Shown piece after piece: positions 61,160-64,000 of a stretch of 64,000 bases of DNA; within the stretch, counting starts at the first letter, position 1, and every line of letters begins with the position of its first letter. This stretch comes from Lachnospira eligens. Lineage in GTDB: Bacteria > Bacillota > Clostridia > Lachnospirales > Lachnospiraceae. Made by a program: the position numbers and the translations under genes. The stretch is from the NCBI RefSeq assembly GCF_009680455.1, contig NZ_WKRD01000002.1, forward strand, positions 372,001 to 436,000, in the 5' to 3' direction. Under the pieces are notes generated by a model, which was given only the letters and a program-made list of their open reading frames with translations, ran no database searches and was not told where the DNA came from.

Positions 61160-63775
61160 ATGTCAAAGAATTTAACTGAGAATTACCCAATTGTTGACAC
61201 AGTCGAAGCTCTTGAAGAAAGGCTTGCCGGTGTACGGGAGGCTCAACGCATCTTCGCAGCTTATACTCAGGAACAGGTAGATAAGATATTTACTGCTGCT
61301 GCACTTGCTGCCAATAAAGCAAGAATTCCTCTTGCCAAGCTTGCAGTTGAAGAAACTGGTATGGGAATTGTAGAAGATAAGGTTATCAAGAATCATTATG
61401 CCTCTGAATACATTTATAATGCTTACAGAGATACTAAGACTTGTGGTGTTATTGAAGAGGATAAGGCATATGGAATTAAAAAGGTTGCTGAACCTATTGG
61501 AGTTGTTGCAGCCGTAATCCCAACAACTAATCCAACTTCAACAGCTATTTTCAAAACTCTTATTTCACTTAAGACTAGAAATGGTATTATCATAAGCCCA
61601 CATCCACGAGCTAAGAAATCGACAATTGCAGCAGCTAAGGTTGTTCTTGAAGCTGCTGTTGCAGCAGGTGCCCCTGAGGGAATCATTGGCTGGATAGATG
61701 TTCCTTCCCTTGAGCTTACAGATACACTTATGAAGGAAGCAGATATTATCTTAGCTACCGGCGGACCTGGAATGGTTAAAGCTGCTTACTCTTCTGGAAA
61801 GCCTGCACTTGGTGTAGGTGCTGGTAATACTCCTGCTATCATTGATGAATCAGCAGATGTAATACTTGCTGTTAACTCAATTATTCATTCTAAGACATTT
61901 GACAATGGTATGATATGTGCTTCTGAACAGTCTGTAATTGTTGACAAGAAGGTTTACAAGGCTGTTAAAGAAGAATTTGCATACAGAGGCTGCTACTTCC
62001 TTAATAAGAGCGAGACAGAAAAGGTAAGAAAGACTATTATTATCAACGGTGCCCTTAATGCGAAGATTGTTGGTCAAAAAGCCCATACTATTGCTGCTTT
62101 AGCAGGCGTTACTGTTCCTGAAGAAACTAAAATTCTTATCGGTGAAGTAACATCTGTAGACCTCTCAGAAGAATTTGCTCATGAAAAGTTATCACCTGTC
62201 CTTGCAATGTACAAGGCAGAAGATTTTGAAGATGCTCTTTCAAAAGCTGAACACCTGATTGCAGATGGTGGATTTGGTCATACATCATCTCTTTATATTA
62301 ATGTTGAAACACAGGCAGACAAGATTGCTGAATTCTCTGAAAGAATGAAGACATGCCGCTGCCTTATCAATACACCTTCATCTCACGGTGGAATCGGTGA
62401 CCTCTACAACTTTAAGATGGCTCCTTCTCTTACACTTGGATGCGGCTCTTGGGGCGGAAACTCAGTATCTGAGAACGTTGGAGTAAAACATCTGCTTAAT
62501 GTAAAGACTGTCGCTGAGAGGAGAGAGAATATGCTTTGGTTTAGAGCACCTGAGAAGGTTTACTTTAAGAAGGGCTGCTTACCTGTTGCCCTTGATGAAC
62601 TTGGAACTGTAATGGGTAAGAAGAAAGCATTTATCGTTACTGACCAGTTCCTTTATAAGAATGGTTATACCAAATGTGTCACAGATAAGTTAGATTCTTT
62701 AGGAATCATGCATACTACTTTCTATAATGTAGCACCAGATCCAACACTTGCATGTGCTAAAGAAGGTACAGCTGCTATGAGACTTTTCGAACCTGATGTA
62801 ATCATCGCAATTGGTGGTGGTTCTGCAATGGATGCTGCCAAGATTATGTGGGTTATGTACGAACATCCTGAGGCAGACTTCCTTGATATGGCTATGCGTT
62901 TCATGGATATCAGAAAGAGAATATACACATTCCCTAAGATGGGTGAGAAAGCTTACTTTGTCGCTATCTCAACATCTTCTGGAACAGGTTCAGAGGTAAC
63001 TCCTTTTGCAGTTATTACCGATGAAACAACCGGTCAGAAATATCCACTTGCTGACTATGAATTACTTCCTAAGATGGCTATTATCGATGCTGACATGCAT
63101 ATGAATCAGCCTAAGGGACTTACAGCAGCTTCTGGTATTGATGCACTTACACATGCACTTGAAGCATACGCTTCCATTATGGCAACAGAATATACAGATG
63201 GTCTTGCATTACAGGCTATGAAGAATATATTTGAATATCTTCCAGCAGCTTATGAATTAGGTGCACATGATGCAGTTGCAAGAGAAAAGATGGCAACAGC
63301 TTCTACTATGGCTGGTATGGCTTTTGCTAATGCTTTCCTTGGAGTGTGCCACTCACTTGCACATAAACTGGGTGCATATCACCACCTTCCACACGGAATT
63401 GCTAATGCCCTTCTTATCACTGATGTAATGAGATTCAATGCTGCAGAGGTTCCAACCAAGATGGGAACATTCTCACAGTATAAGTATCCACATTGCAAAG
63501 CACGTTATGTTGAGTGTGCTGACTTCCTTGGAATTCAGGGTAAAGATGATGATGAGAAATTTGAAAACCTCATCAAGGCTATTGAAGAATTAAAGGCAAA
63601 GGTAGGAATTAAGAAAACTATTGCAGATTATGGTGTTAAAGAGGAAGACTTCCTTGCAACTCTTGATGAGATGACAGAAGCTGCATTTGATGACCAGTGT
63701 ACTGGTGCTAACCCAAGATATCCTCTTATGAGTGAAATGAAAGCCATGTACTTAAAGGCTTACTATGGTAAATAA
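61160..63775 (+). CDS. adhE: Bifunctional aldehyde-alcohol dehydrogenase
   Basis: 871 aa. Reduces acetyl-CoA to ethanol in two NADH-linked steps, balancing fermentation redox. N-terminal CoA-acylating aldehyde dehydrogenase (about 1-440) with catalytic Cys in NGMICASEQS; C-terminal iron alcohol dehydrogenase (about 450-871) with GGGSAMDAAK and the iron-ligand His block HSLAHKLGAYHHLPHG. Full length. ATG at 61160 has GGAGG seven bases upstream; the open frame to 61073 starts within the promoter. Control by Rex is likely from the operator at 61106. Confidence 0.97.
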   Translation: MSKNLTENYPIVDTVEALEERLAGVREAQRIFAAYTQEQVDKIFTAAALAANKARIPLAKLAVEETGMGIVEDKVIKNHYASEYIYNAYRDTKTCGVIEEDKAYGIKKVAEPIGVVAAVIPTTNPTSTAIFKTLISLKTRNGIIISPHPRAKKSTIAAAKVVLEAAVAAGAPEGIIGWIDVPSLELTDTLMKEADIILATGGPGMVKAAYSSGKPALGVGAGNTPAIIDESADVILAVNSIIHSKTFDNGMICASEQSVIVDKKVYKAVKEEFAYRGCYFLNKSETEKVRKTIIINGALNAKIVGQKAHTIAALAGVTVPEETKILIGEVTSVDLSEEFAHEKLSPVLAMYKAEDFEDALSKAEHLIADGGFGHTSSLYINVETQADKIAEFSERMKTCRCLINTPSSHGGIGDLYNFKMAPSLTLGCGSWGGNSVSENVGVKHLLNVKTVAERRENMLWFRAPEKVYFKKGCLPVALDELGTVMGKKKAFIVTDQFLYKNGYTKCVTDKLDSLGIMHTTFYNVAPDPTLACAKEGTAAMRLFEPDVIIAIGGGSAMDAAKIMWVMYEHPEADFLDMAMRFMDIRKRIYTFPKMGEKAYFVAISTSSGTGSEVTPFAVITDETTGQKYPLADYELLPKMAIIDADMHMNQPKGLTAASGIDALTHALEAYASIMATEYTDGLALQAMKNIFEYLPAAYELGAHDAVAREKMATASTMAGMAFANAFLGVCHSLAHKLGAYHHLPHGIANALLITDVMRFNAAEVPTKMGTFSQYKYPHCKARYVECADFLGIQGKDDDEKFENLIKAIEELKAKVGIKKTIADYGVKEEDFLATLDEMTEAAFDDQCTGANPRYPLMSEMKAMYLKAYYGK

Positions 63776-63811
63776 TCATCATTATTATTTTAAGAAAGGA
63801 AGACATGTCAT

Positions 63812-64000
63812 ATGAAAAAATATTTAGCAAAATCTAAGTTAAAATCAGTATATGTAGAGAATGGCAAAGCTACTAAGGTCTTTGCCAAGACCTACAACAA
63901 ATCAGATGTTTTATATGAAGCTCTTAATACTTCTAGAGTTGAAGACGCAGGCGTTAATATTCCAAAGCTTTTAGAGGTTGCTGTTACTGACGGTAAATGG
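63812..64000 (+). CDS. Aminoglycoside phosphotransferase-like kinase, N-terminal part only
   Basis: 63 codons, running off the right edge. ATG at 63812, AAAGGAAG nine bases upstream. Starts MKKYLAKSKLKSVYVENGKA and continues KVFAKTYNKSDVLYEALNTSRVEDAGVNIPKL, which matches the N-lobe of small APH-type protein/sugar kinases common in Lachnospiraceae (I recall the TIGR02172-type family). It follows adhE by 36 bp, possibly in the same transcript. Confidence 0.6.
   Translation, partial: MKKYLAKSKLKSVYVENGKATKVFAKTYNKSDVLYEALNTSRVEDAGVNIPKLLEVAVTDGKW

Overview
The window looks like chromosomal DNA of a motile, anaerobic, low-GC Firmicute of the Lachnospiraceae type (Lachnospira/Roseburia-like). 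This is inferred from gene content: a Bacillus-type large SRP RNA beside dnaX-ybaB-recR, flagellin with FliS and an MCP, sigma-28 promoters, two GGDEF proteins and one HD-GYP protein, a bifunctional AdhE behind a Rex-type operator, GlgB, and several proteins resembling Lachnospiraceae DUF families (DUF5685, DUF6128, DUF3881, DUF6240, from memory).

Layout. 1-3140: copper export operon (csoR, a membrane-anchored HMA protein, copA running off the left edge) behind two CsoR-type operators. 3150-5420: intergenic hairpin repeats split by an IS110-family element with a long structured non-coding 3' flank. 5480-9440: lipoprotein / large membrane protein / lipoprotein operon with a dyad operator on its promoter. 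9441-9647: a broken 3' end of a GHKL histidine kinase. 9700-14640: transketolase and a 907-aa TPR plus AAA-like protein. 14669-24500, minus strand: SRP RNA, dnaX, ybaB, recR, then three overlapping genes that look like a kleisin (JetA-like), a KITE protein (JetB-like) and a 1477-aa SMC-like ATPase (JetC-like) with no JetD nuclease. 24640-34233: hairpin repeats, a YbaK/ProX-type deacylase, an orphan ABC ATPase, tadA, an acetyltransferase, a DUF6128-like protein, a diguanylate cyclase, ksgA, tatD and metG. 34400-43500: DUF885 lipoprotein, J-domain protein with a DUF5685-like partner, a sigma-28-driven FliD-like protein, an SPFH/RHH pair, tRNA-Lys, an AI-2E-type exporter, a 42-aa gene and trmB. 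43526-43772: a ~230-bp near-perfect palindrome with 9-bp flanking direct repeats. 43875-64000: dacA, fliS, flagellin, a 986-aa FliK-like candidate, glgB, a MraY-family enzyme, an exonuclease, a GGDEF protein, tRNA-Arg, an MCP, a DUF3881-like protein, an HD-GYP protein, adhE and the start of an APH-like kinase.

Most interesting points: (1) the JetABC-like condensin genes sit directly behind recR rather than in a defence island, lack the nuclease, and the ATPase has Asn where the catalytic Walker B Glu is expected; (2) a family of short hairpins with ACCTACTA/TAGTAGGT arms, or close variants, recurs in five intergenic regions, one of which flanks the IS110 element; (3) the palindrome at 43.5 kb looks like a MITE; (4) several promoters carry exactly placed operators (CsoR, a TGATATCA pair for the SPFH/RHH operon, Rex for adhE, sigma-28 for flagellin and for an uncharacterised 230-aa protein). 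All family names come from reading the protein sequences and from memory; no database search was run.
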